Assembly: GCA_000145985.1 (NCBI GenBank)
Contig: CP002098.1
Span: 124,001-188,000, forward strand
DNA from: Ignisphaera aggregans DSM 17230
Lineage (GTDB): Archaea > Thermoproteota > Thermoprotei_A > Sulfolobales > Ignisphaeraceae
Direction: 5' to 3'
DNA: 64,000 bases
The translations under genes were made by a program, and so were the position numbers. This document shows positions 8,509 through 16,320 of this stretch, one piece after another; within the stretch, counting starts at the first letter, position 1, and each line of letters begins with the position of its first letter. The notes below the pieces were generated by a model. That model had not been told where the DNA came from and did not search any database. It was given only the letters and a program-made list of their open reading frames with translations.

Positions 8509-9708
8509 TCAATTTTTTATATCTATTATTTTTGCAAGGCCTTTAAAAATAAAATATGTGGCATATGAGGCATCAATAATAAGTTCTTCATTCTTTTTAT
8601 ATTTAAAATTTTTATCAATAACCTTAATATTTGGTATATCAATCAACATTTTTATTCTCATTTTTATATTATTAAAAGGAGATAACATGCTTGGTTCTAG
8701 ATGAAAATTCTCCAGGTCACGATTCTTAATTGCATGTGCAATCCATCCAGTTTTTCCGTTTATACTATTAGGAACCCTAATTAAATGAGTTATATCCATA
8801 GTTACTTTAGTGTCTATGGGGATAGATATTTCCTTCACTATTTCATAGATAATATTGAGTAAGTCCTTATAGAACTCCCTTACTTCATGGTAATTTATAG
8901 TTTGTGTTAATCCCATTACAAAATTGTGTATTGCCTTGTTGTTACATCTCTTTGCTATTTCTATAGCAATTCTCCTTCTGAGGCCCCCGTCAATTAGTTG
9001 TGGAGGTAGTGAAATATAGTGTTTTATTTTGTCATAATTTGTTAGTTCACTTATAATTGCTTTGATATCATTTTCTTCTATCCTTATATATGAAACTATT
9101 TCACGTCTTTCTTCTGCTGTCATAAATTTGTATTCTATAGGTAGATTAACTATGATGTGAAACCCTCTATGTCCTGAAAAAACAACTTCATAATTATTAA
9201 AGCCGAAGTCTCTTTCAATAATATCCATGAGCTTTTTAACATAATCTTTCGAAAGCTCAATACAATATGGATCAACGTGTTCAAATTTATTTAACATTGA
9301 ATTACAATTTGGGCAATTCTTTTCATCTAAATTAAATGAAATGTATCCACAATTTTTACAAAATTTGAATTGAATTATATTTTCGCTTTCTTTGCATTGT
9401 AAAAGGTCATTTGCATCTATATCAAATATTAAATCACTTCCCATCCACTTCTTTTCATCCATTGAAGGGTTAGCCGGTTCTTGATATCTTGCAGAAGAAT
9501 AGTAGAGATGTCTAGGAATCTTTTTGGTGATGAAACTTCTTAATTCGTGTATGGAGGGAAATGATAAATGTCTTATATAGTTCTCAGAATCTACAGGTTG
9601 TAAAGCTATTTCACGAACATATAAATCGTCTGGTAATATGAGTTCAGCTTTTTCATAGTAATTCTTTAATAAAAGCTTAATATGTTCTTCATGACTCAGC
9701 ATATTCAT
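8509..9708 (-). CDS. priS: DNA primase small (catalytic) subunit PriS
   Basis: PriS makes the RNA or DNA primers for replication together with PriL. The 399-residue sequence shows the catalytic aspartate motif DLIFDIDAND (residues 92-101), the SGHRGFH nucleotide-binding motif, and a third motif DITHLIRVPNSINGKTGW. A zinc knuckle is formed by Cys117, Cys120, Cys132 and Cys135, between the first two motifs as in archaeal PriS. The start ATG overlaps the PCNA stop codon by one base (TAATG), so the two genes are translationally coupled. Confidence 0.95.
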   Translation of the reverse strand: MNMLSHEEHIKLLLKNYYEKAELILPDDLYVREIALQPVDSENYIRHLSFPSIHELRSFITKKIPRHLYYSSARYQEPANPSMDEKKWMGSDLIFDIDANDLLQCKESENIIQFKFCKNCGYISFNLDEKNCPNCNSMLNKFEHVDPYCIELSKDYVKKLMDIIERDFGFNNYEVVFSGHRGFHIIVNLPIEYKFMTAEERREIVSYIRIEENDIKAIISELTNYDKIKHYISLPPQLIDGGLRRRIAIEIAKRCNNKAIHNFVMGLTQTINYHEVREFYKDLLNIIYEIVKEISIPIDTKVTMDITHLIRVPNSINGKTGWIAHAIKNRDLENFHLEPSMLSPFNNIKMRIKMLIDIPNIKVIDKNFKYKKNEELIIDASYATYFIFKGLAKIIDIKN

Positions 9709-10469
9709 TACTCCACCCTAGGAGCTACATAGAGCTTTAGTTTTGTTTCTGCAACAAGATCTAAACTTATTTCGCAAGGTAATTCGGGTCCAAGCCTAAA
9801 TGTTACTGTTTCTGCAATTTTTGCTACAGGTGTAATGAATGTTATATATTCTGATGAATAGGAGTTAGTAAACTCTTCAATTTCTTGGGGTGGCTGAAAA
9901 TCTATTAAGGTTCCAGTTGTAGTATTAAAGATAAACTCTATTTCTCCTAACTCTGAAGAACCTGTGAGTGAAATTCCTTCTTTTTGCACCTTGATTTTTA
10001 TCACATCACCCACATCCTCTAGTATTGATAATGCTGATGAAACTGTTGGCCCAAGAGTCTTTGCATATGTATTGAATTCCAATGATAATTCAGGTACTTC
10101 TTCATAAGTACTTGAGATTAATGGCATTGAAAATGTTCTAATAACGCCTCCTTTTGATATCAGTCCTATTGAAAGTCTAGTACCATCACTTTCCAACATC
10201 AGTTTATCACTTCTAGAAGCTCTCCTCAAAATCTTTGAAACCTTCTCAAGATGGATAAATAATAAGGTCTCTTTTTCAACAACAAATTCTTCAAATGCAG
10301 ATTTAGGTATGAAGAAATCTACTAACATAACATGACTAGGATCCATAGCCTTTAATCTGATTCCTTCCTCTGGATGAACCTTAAGACCAACAACCTCAAT
10401 AAAATCTGCTAGCCCTCTTAGTACATATCTCCATATTCTGGCATCAGCAAAGGTTAATCTTATACTCAT
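9708..10469 (-). CDS. pcn: DNA polymerase sliding clamp (PCNA paralogue 1)
   Basis: PCNA forms a ring on DNA that tethers polymerase, FEN1 and ligase. The 253-residue protein has the two-domain clamp fold: it opens with IRLTFADARIWRYVLRGLADF, has the GIRLKAMDPSHVMLVDFF loop of domain one, and ends ELPCEISLDLVAETKLKLYVAPRVE. Crenarchaea usually have two or three PCNA genes whose products form a heterotrimer, and the second gene here is at 13064. It heads the operon with PriS and the GINS-like gene and has a good TATA box upstream. Confidence 0.95.
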   Translation of the reverse strand: MSIRLTFADARIWRYVLRGLADFIEVVGLKVHPEEGIRLKAMDPSHVMLVDFFIPKSAFEEFVVEKETLLFIHLEKVSKILRRASRSDKLMLESDGTRLSIGLISKGGVIRTFSMPLISSTYEEVPELSLEFNTYAKTLGPTVSSALSILEDVGDVIKIKVQKEGISLTGSSELGEIEFIFNTTTGTLIDFQPPQEIEEFTNSYSSEYITFITPVAKIAETVTFRLGPELPCEISLDLVAETKLKLYVAPRVE

Positions 10470-10500
10470 AAAACTCTACCAAAAATTAGTTAGCTTAGAG

Positions 10501-10516
10501 CAGTTTTATAAAATAA
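10501..10516 (-). promoter_or_regulatory. TATA box of the PCNA-PriS-GINS operon
   Basis: Read on the minus strand the segment is TTATTTTATAAAACTG, a strong archaeal TATA box about 32-45 bp before the PCNA start codon. Transcription would then begin about 10 bp before the ATG, giving a very short leader. Confidence 0.55.
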
Positions 10517-10545
10517 CGGGCCTGTTTCTGGAGCATTGAAACCCG
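10517..10545. repeat. Hairpin at the 3' end of the TnpB gene
   Basis: An imperfect inverted repeat pairs CGGG plus TTTC with GAAACCCG, leaving a 4-nt bulge and a 9-nt loop. It lies about 20 bp beyond the TnpB stop codon, the position where guide-RNA scaffolds and right-end hairpins of IS200/IS605 elements occur. It could equally be a terminator. Confidence 0.3.
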
Positions 10546-10564
10546 AAGATATTCTAAATAAGTC

Positions 10565-11671
10565 TTAATTACTTGTTGTGAGTAGTCTTCTGGCTACTAG
10601 ATATGCTGATGCTGTATGTCTATCCAATCCAAGTCTCTTCATAGCTTTGTCATGTTCCTTAGAATTTGTGGTGCCTCTTGGATCTACATATTTTACTTCT
10701 ATCGAGTATAGTGGTGCTTTCAATGTTATCATCTCTATGGCTCTGCTTCTAAATATTGCTACTCTCCAGTTATAGTTCCTGTGTCTTCTGTCTTCATTCC
10801 TTATCCAGAAGAGCTTCAGTACCCCTAGAACCTCTGGATTCTCTAGTGCTATGGTTGAGACTCCGTGGTGATAAGCATACTTCAGTATTTCGCGGATCTT
10901 CATACCTATGATGCTCCAAGCCCTGCTCCTAGGATACCCCCTAGCTGTCGCTTCAGAGAACCAGAATGTCTTTCTATCCCTAAGCATACCATCTTCATCA
11001 ATTATTGCTAAATTGATTCTATCAGTATTGACATCTACACCACCAATCAGACTACCTCTGGGCTCCCAACATCTCTTTGCATATCTAAGATAGAAGTCGT
11101 AGGATATGGAGACATGTACCTCACCCCTAACATATAGCTCTCCATCTCTAACGCCATAGTCTCTAACTACAACTCTCGGCATGTACTTCTCCCTAGATTC
11201 AACAATTCTCTTTAGAAGTCCGCATTGTCCTTTATTTGGCTTAGCTCTAATCAGGACTCTATCCTTTGATCCATCATAGCTATATACCGTGACCAGCGTC
11301 GATCCGTCTCCAAAAACTCTTACTACATTCCCATCTACCTCCCTCTCATAGTGCTGAAATACTAGCCAATCACTAAGCTCAACATCGCTATAGCTTATCT
11401 TAAGCTTTTTTACCAACTCCCATATTCCATAGACAAGATAGACAGCTCCATAGGAATACCTCTTATTGGGAATAACACTATAGGCATAATCCTTAAACAT
11501 CTTGATTCAAGCAACCTTTGATGGAACAAGGGAGCTCTCCACATCTTTCGATATGCTGAGGATTCTGTGGCATGCAAGTTTGAACAGCCATGCTGTAGAC
11601 AGTATCTTCCTAGCAGTATCCCCACCAACATTAAATGACAGTTTTACTGTATATAACACATTATCTTTCAA
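10565..11671 (-). pseudogene. TnpB-like RuvC nuclease, interrupted by an in-frame TGA
   Basis: TnpB proteins are RNA-guided DNA nucleases of IS200/IS605-type elements. The visible RuvC core has GGVDVNTDRINLAIID (RuvC-I Asp), TIALENPEVLG (RuvC-II Glu) and GLDRHTASAYLVARRLL (RuvC-III Asp). The zinc ribbon normally placed between the second and third motifs is absent; only a short TTNSKEHDKAMKR linker is present. A frame starting at TTG 11671 encodes 54 residues (opening LKDNVLYTVKLSF), then meets TGA at 11507-11509, and continues in the same frame into the 311-residue part that starts with ATG 11500. The TGA probably replaced TGG (Trp). No Shine-Dalgarno is obvious for ATG 11500, so I read this as a recently inactivated or truncated gene. 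Confidence 0.8.
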
Positions 11672-11720
11672 GGCTATAGCCCCAGAAAACTATAAGCTAT
11701 CAAACCTCTAAGTACATCTG

Positions 11721-11880
11721 TTACCTCGGGGTTCCAAGACCCGTAGGGCTGTGAAACCTCTGGTGACAGAGGTGGAGTCTCTGTGGTGAGAGGCCCCGAG
11801 AGGAAGCGTGATGAACCAGACCACGGAATTAAAAATATTTCAGAATACCTAGGAACGCCGTGGTCTGGAGAACGCTTTAG
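11721..11880 (+). ncRNA. Highly structured GC-rich segment, possible TnpB-associated RNA
   Basis: This segment is much richer in GC than its surroundings and folds well. An outer stem CTCGGGG (11725-11731) pairs with CCCCGAG (11794-11800). Inside it are a perfect ACCTCTG-GTGA-CAGAGGT hairpin (11756-11773) and a CTCT/AGAG hairpin (11779-11792). Next, AAGCGT pairs with ACGCTT (11804-11809 with 11872-11877), and within that CCAGACCACGG pairs perfectly with CCGTGGTCTGG (11816-11826 with 11858-11868), separated by GATGAA and AGA in a kink-turn-like arrangement. Structured RNAs with a GATGAA box are typical of archaeal TnpB element ends. The strand is uncertain because the stems read on both strands. 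A decayed copy of its last part is at 58882. Confidence 0.45.
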
Positions 11881-11918
11881 AATCTATATCAATGTCGTCA
11901 ATTATATGAAATTGTCAT

Positions 11919-12692
11919 CTATGTAGATTGGCTATTCAATAATGATTTAAATCTCTTGGCGTCTTCAAACATGTATACATTATTAAATAGCACAAAGATT
12001 TCTTCTATATTTTGAGATATTAAGTCCTTGATCTTTGCAAGAAGATTAAGTAAGTCTTGGTCACTATACTTATATCTATAGTTTACATCTCCTCTTCCTA
12101 AACCATGTAATCTTGTATATACAATTCTATGTATGTTGTTTATTGCTGGCATTACCTTTAATATATCTGTAACGTGAATTATATTGTATTTATTGATAAT
12201 AGTTTCAAGCATTTCTTTATGTTCATTCCAATTTCCTCTAGGTTCCCAAGCAATTATGATATTACTATCGATTTCCTTATTTATTTCTCTTAAAAATAAT
12301 TCTAAATTAGAAAGGTTACGATCGTTATACTCGAAGCTGGGTGGAGTTTGTATGACAATAACCTTGGCATTCAAAATTTTTGCTATCTCATAAACTTTAT
12401 TCCAAGCTTCTAGGTTCTCTCTTGTTGGTTTTAGCAGGCCATAGTTATCTATGTTACCTGGAGGCAAGATTTTAATTTTCTTCCATGTTGGACTTGTAGG
12501 AGGATGTGTTATAACTTGCCAACACTTCATAGTGATAATAATATCTGAAGGTATAGAAGATCTAAGCTTCTTTGCTTCGTCTACCGATGGAATGTTATAA
12601 AATGTATTTTGCAGTTCAACACAATTGAATTCCTTGAAATATTTATCTTTAGATACGGGGAAACCACAGCATCCAACATATATTTTATTCAT
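11919..12692 (-). CDS. DUF72 (YecE-like) family protein
   Basis: The 257-residue protein opens with IYVGCCGFPVSKDKYFKEFNCVE, the conserved start of DUF72 proteins, and has the expected VIVIQTPPSF and IAWEPRGNW strands and the VYTRLHGLGRGDVNYRYKYS segment. The family has a TIM-barrel-like fold and no firmly established biochemical function. It begins 2 nt after the AbrB-like gene, so the two are probably co-transcribed and perhaps co-regulated. Confidence 0.88.
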   Translation of the reverse strand: MNKIYVGCCGFPVSKDKYFKEFNCVELQNTFYNIPSVDEAKKLRSSIPSDIIITMKCWQVITHPPTSPTWKKIKILPPGNIDNYGLLKPTRENLEAWNKVYEIAKILNAKVIVIQTPPSFEYNDRNLSNLELFLREINKEIDSNIIIAWEPRGNWNEHKEMLETIINKYNIIHVTDILKVMPAINNIHRIVYTRLHGLGRGDVNYRYKYSDQDLLNLLAKIKDLISQNIEEIFVLFNNVYMFEDAKRFKSLLNSQST

Positions 12693-12694
12693 TT

Positions 12695-13045
12695 TTAACC
12701 ACCCGATACACTAAAACAGTTCATACCATCTATATCTAGGTTGTTTCTCTGGGTCGTATCTATGTAGGACTCGCATCTATATTGCTGACATTCATCATCT
12801 ATACATCTACATTTAAGAGATACTACCTTTAACTTCTCTAGCATTTCTAAGAGTGTTTGTCTATCTAATTGTCCTTTGCAAAGATACAATGTATTATTCT
12901 TAAATATTTTTAATTCTATTCTATAATTATCTTCATCTATGGATAATAGTATTGTATCTCCATCATTTATATCTAGTAGTAACCTTATCGATGCAGGTAT
13001 TGTTATCCTTCCCTTTGAATCAACTTTTACAGTCTCCATGATCAT
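12695..13045 (-). CDS. AbrB/SpoVT-family DNA-binding protein
   Basis: The first 45 residues are a swapped-hairpin AbrB domain (VKVDSKGRITIPASIRLLLDINDGD), which binds DNA as a dimer. The remaining 70 residues are a Cys-rich tail with CRCIDDECQQYRCES, which may bind metal. The total is 116 residues. It is placed between PCNA and the DUF72 gene on the same strand and may regulate this cluster. The target is unknown. Confidence 0.78.
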   Translation of the reverse strand: MIMETVKVDSKGRITIPASIRLLLDINDGDTILLSIDEDNYRIELKIFKNNTLYLCKGQLDRQTLLEMLEKLKVVSLKCRCIDDECQQYRCESYIDTTQRNNLDIDGMNCFSVSGG

Positions 13046-13063
13046 GAATTTATTTTACCTCTC

Positions 13064-13825
13064 TTAGCCTCTTGGAGCTATCCAAACTGTTATTTTACCT
13101 CCTCCAGCAACCTCAAGTGAAATTCTAAGAGGTTTATCCGGACCGAAGGCTATGGTACATTCGTCTGCTAGATCTAAAATTTTGGTTAGAGCTTTCAAAT
13201 GATCTACGCTATATTTAACAATAGCACTTCCTATGGAAGCTTCAAGATATGATAATGGTTGAAATTGTTTGAGAACAGTAGTATACTCTGCTAGCTCACT
13301 ATGTGCTGAGACCTTTATAGAGTTCTTTTCCGAAGAATAGGTTAGGGTGATTTCATCACCTACAACTGCAGCATCTTTTATAATGCTTATAAGTTCAGAT
13401 GTGGGTAAACTTGCTGTCACTTCCAACTCTATATCTAGCTCTCCTATTTTCTCAAAGCCCACTTCTGTTAGGGGTACTAGGTATTCTCGTTCTATATTGG
13501 ACTTAACATTAACTACTCGTATAATCATTTCTCTAGAGCCAGCATTGTATTCAAATATTACTTTATCTCTCTTTGTAGCACGCTTTAGGGATTTTATGAA
13601 TTCATCTCTATCAGCTATAACCCTAATTTCCTCTGTAATGTTGTATTCTTCAAAGGTTGAGGAAGGTAATTCAAATATTATCATCGACACTTTATCAGGG
13701 CTTAACGCTTCTATGGAGAATTTATCTGGCTGAAATACCATGGGTACTTGGTCTACAAGACTCTTTAATGCGGCTGATACTTTCTTAAAAACATTGCCAA
13801 CAGGATATATAGCTCGTAAACTCAC
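13064..13825 (-). CDS. pcn: DNA polymerase sliding clamp (PCNA paralogue 2)
   Basis: This is a second 253-residue PCNA. It has FSIEALSPDKVSMIIFELPSS in domain one, a linker with EYLVPLTEVG, and a C-terminus ending PLRISLEVAGGGKITVWIAPRG, all characteristic of the clamp fold. It differs strongly from the paralogue at 9708, as expected for distinct subunits of a crenarchaeal heterotrimeric clamp. It is divergent from the gene at 13922, with a 96-bp gap that must contain both promoters. Confidence 0.95.
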   Translation of the reverse strand: MSLRAIYPVGNVFKKVSAALKSLVDQVPMVFQPDKFSIEALSPDKVSMIIFELPSSTFEEYNITEEIRVIADRDEFIKSLKRATKRDKVIFEYNAGSREMIIRVVNVKSNIEREYLVPLTEVGFEKIGELDIELEVTASLPTSELISIIKDAAVVGDEITLTYSSEKNSIKVSAHSELAEYTTVLKQFQPLSYLEASIGSAIVKYSVDHLKALTKILDLADECTIAFGPDKPLRISLEVAGGGKITVWIAPRG

Positions 13826-13921
13826 CTAGCCCACCTAATAAATAAAAATTTAGTATTCTCAACCTAAACTCTTATTCTGTAGCTAGTTTAAATACTGTGA
13901 ATTTAGTTAAAGTGATCAGTA

Positions 13922-14296
13922 ATGACAAAGAAGATAATTATTGGAGATATAATAGGACATTATATTACACTTGAAGCATCTCCTGAAGATGCCATTAAAA
14001 TTTTAAAGACATTGAGACAAAGATTAGGAAAGGGTAGAGAAGATGTTGATGATGCAATAAGAATGATAGAACACTTTGACGTCTTTTATGATGTTATGAG
14101 AAAAAAATTCAAGGAATATCTAACGCCAAGAAAGAATATAGGTGATGTAATAAAAGGTGAAGTACTAGTAGATAAAATAAAATTGTTGAAGAGAGGGGAG
14201 ATGAAAAGTGTTGTCATAGTATTTGATAGGAATGTGGATAGAGAATCTCTACTAAATGTACTTAGAGATATGGGATACGAGATAGAGATTCATTGA
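13922..14296 (+). CDS. Hypothetical protein, 124 residues
   Basis: I do not recognise this protein. It is soluble, rich in Lys, Glu and Asp, with a predicted alpha-helical centre (SPEDAIKILKTLRQRLGKG and REDVDDAIRMIEHFD) and a final beta-alpha-beta region (KSVVIVFDRNVDRESLLNVL). The frame has normal codon use. A TTTAAATA element at about 13887 is a plausible TATA box. Divergent pairing with a PCNA gene hints at a link with replication, but that is only context. Confidence 0.6.
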   Translation: MTKKIIIGDIIGHYITLEASPEDAIKILKTLRQRLGKGREDVDDAIRMIEHFDVFYDVMRKKFKEYLTPRKNIGDVIKGEVLVDKIKLLKRGEMKSVVIVFDRNVDRESLLNVLRDMGYEIEIH

Positions 14297-14489
14297 ATAC
14301 CAATACAATGGTTTTCAATAATAATTAAAAGAAATATTGAAATGGAATTAAATGTCATCTAACTCTATATCAATTAGCTATATCATTTCGGTTTTCAAAT
14401 TTTCTAAAACTCTAAGAAGATAAATATCTCCATTAACATTTCCAACATCAGATAGCTTGTGAGCTCCTTCCTTATCCTAAGGACAAAAT

Positions 14490-14580
14490 TTTAGCCCGAC
14501 TCCTTTCCATCATAAAGAGTGATGGTTCCTTTTGGGGTTCACGAGTTTGGAGGTACATATCTTTTTCATTTACCTCCAAG
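14490..14580 (-). mobile_element. Remnant resembling the right end of a TnpB element
   Basis: The 712-bp gap 14297-15008 has no convincing gene. Within it, read on the minus strand, is a hairpin TTGGAGGTA/TACCTCCAA (14547-14579), followed by GTGAACCCC, then GGAACC, a second hairpin CCATCA/TGATGG (14507-14525), then AGGAGTC. This order (stem, GAACC, stem, AGGAG) resembles the RNA scaffold at the 3' end of archaeal tnpB genes as I remember them. No intact tnpB frame adjoins it. The element is therefore a decayed fragment if the reading is right. Confidence 0.38.
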
Positions 14581-15008
14581 CTGGGTCTCTAGTTCATTAT
14601 CCCTATCCCTTTCGAGGACTTGGGATTATGGACTTCATTGATCCGAAGACATTAGACATTCGTGTGAGAGGCATAGTATGGATTTCGACCTCACATACTA
14701 ATTATTATCACTAATAGTAAGCTAGGAAACCACATCTTATAAACTTTCACCCCTACCTTAGAAGCAAGGCTTTCAGTTGTAATATAGTTATTAGAGAGTA
14801 TGATTAAGATTTATCAAGGATCTCGAAGAACTTTATAGAATGTTAAAGAACTTGCCCGTCTTTTTAGGATTTGTATTTTGTTGATGATTTTAATATATTC
14901 ATAAGAACTACATATCCTAGACATATCCATATTTTGTCATGGTATAATTATCTGATAGATAAATAAATGATAATGTTTTACCAAATATCTTATTCTCTGC
15001 TAGACAAT

Positions 15009-15293
15009 TTATTTTGTTTTCTTAGAACTTTTCCTACCTCTTCTTTTAGGAGGTTCTATTTGTGTTATAGGTTTTTGTATAGAACCTAGAATTCTTATAG
15101 CGTCTTCAATGCTTATCTCATTTGATACTAATTTATCCCATATCTCTGACCGCTGTAAGAATAATTCTATGTCGGTTGGGCTAAGATCTACACTTTCTTC
15201 CTCTTCTTCAGCTAAGTATTCAGGTTCCGAATAGCTTTCCTGAGCTTCAGAGATACCCTCTTCAGTAGTAGATCCGACTTCTTCTTCGTTCAT
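15009..15293 (-). CDS. rpo13: DNA-directed RNA polymerase subunit Rpo13
   Basis: Rpo13 is a small subunit found in crenarchaeal RNA polymerase that sits near the clamp and downstream DNA. The 94-residue protein has a strongly acidic N-terminus, a helix-turn-helix core with DIELFLQRSEIWDKLVSNEI and SIEDAIRIL, and a basic tail ending RRGRKSSKKTK. The core matches the Sulfolobus pattern DIELLMRNTEIWDNLL closely. The start ATG at 15293 has GGTG 8 nt upstream and an AT-rich promoter-like element about 30 bp before it. It stands alone between two mobile-element remnants. Confidence 0.85.
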   Translation of the reverse strand: MNEEEVGSTTEEGISEAQESYSEPEYLAEEEEESVDLSPTDIELFLQRSEIWDKLVSNEISIEDAIRILGSIQKPITQIEPPKRRGRKSSKKTK

Positions 15294-15358
15294 TTATTAG
15301 GCACCAAAACATATACTTCTATAAATGATATTGCTATGTGTAGATAGTGCTTTTCTCT

Positions 15359-15690
15359 AGGGTTCGGGTCTGAACATTACTCTTAATCGCTTTCTTCATC
15401 CCCTCATCCCCGTTCCCCACTCCCTCAGGCTTCATCGTTCACAGCAGGGGCTCTTAGGGGTGACCCAGGCACCCCCGCATACCCTTTCTACTTATCTTTA
15501 TTTTGTTCTCTATATTTCTGCGATACTCCCTTAGGGATCCACCCATTCTATGGGTGGATAAACCCTTCATCGGTTCTAGGAATAAACCTTTGTTTATACA
15601 GAATATAAGCTTTATCTCTCTAAGTATAGAGAAAAGTTGTTAAGAGTATTTGAGAATATTGAGGAGTTATATAGAGGGCAGAATGGCTTT
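15359..15690. repeat. Long dispersed repeat, copy A
   Basis: About 330 bp here match 30781-31083. The first 185 bp are nearly identical (from AGGGTTCGGGTCTGAAC to TTAGGGATCCAC) and the end matches again over TTATATAGAGGGCAGAA. Copy A contains a 9-bp perfect hairpin ATCCACCCA/TGGGTGGAT (15537-15559) and the stem GGGGTG/CACCCC (15457-15475), whose fifth base pair is replaced by a compensatory pair in copy B. On the minus strand it has a GAACGATGAAGCC box. It contains no convincing protein frame. It ends about 140 bp before the L22 gene, where the usual ribosomal operon is broken. Confidence 0.85.
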
Positions 15691-15828
15691 TAAGTGTTAA
15701 TGCACTATAAATACTAATAGATTTGATGTTTGATATTTGCTTATAATCTGTCTGTTTAGAGATAATTTTTACTGTAAAAGTATAATTATGATGATTTATG
15801 TGCAGAAATAGAAAGGTGAAAGTAGTAG

Positions 15829-16311
15829 ATGCCTATTTGGCGCTATCCACATGTATCAAATATAGAGGAATCTAAGTTAGCTAGAGCTGTAATAAGAGAT
15901 GTAGCTATGTCTTTTAAGGAGGCCTACGAGCTTTGTAAGATTCTACGTGGAATGAAGTTAACGGAGGCACAGGAATTATTAAGAAAGGTTATAGAGCTTA
16001 AGGAGCCTATACCCTATACCAGGTATAAACTTAGTATAGCTCATAAGAAAGGGTTATCAGATAAATGGCATAGCTGGAGATCGCCAATAGGTAGATATCC
16101 TGTTAAGGTGGCAAAGAATATTCTTAAGTTGCTTAAAAATGTTGAGAATAATGCAAGCATAAAAGGATTGGATATATCGAAATTAAGAATAGTACACATT
16201 GCAGCACATAGGGGTTATTATTTAAAGAAATGGATGCCTAGAGCTTTTGGAAGAGCTACGCCATGGTTTAGAACACACACATCTGTTGAGGTCATTGTAG
16301 CAGAAATGTGA
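15829..16311 (+). CDS. rpl22: 50S ribosomal protein L22
   Basis: L22 lines the peptide exit tunnel of the large subunit. The 160-residue archaeal form has the conserved core KGLDISKLRIVHIAAHRG in outline and ends TSVEVIVAEM. GGTGA lies upstream of ATG 15829. It is here the first gene of the superoperon; in most archaea L3, L4, L23, L2 and S19 precede it, and none of these is in this window. Confidence 0.96.
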   Translation: MPIWRYPHVSNIEESKLARAVIRDVAMSFKEAYELCKILRGMKLTEAQELLRKVIELKEPIPYTRYKLSIAHKKGLSDKWHSWRSPIGRYPVKVAKNILKLLKNVENNASIKGLDISKLRIVHIAAHRGYYLKKWMPRAFGRATPWFRTHTSVEVIVAEM

Positions 16312-16320
16312 GGGGGTGTT

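Noticed and set aside
11502-11711. Open frame of 69 codons on the plus strand opposite the TnpB N-terminus
   Set aside because: It is the mirror of the interrupted N-terminal TnpB frame on the minus strand, which has a sensible protein sequence; the plus-strand product has no recognisable features.
14532-14714. Open frame of 60 codons in the gap before rpo13
   Set aside because: It crosses a hairpin of the TnpB-type remnant, lacks a ribosome-binding site and has no protein-like composition.
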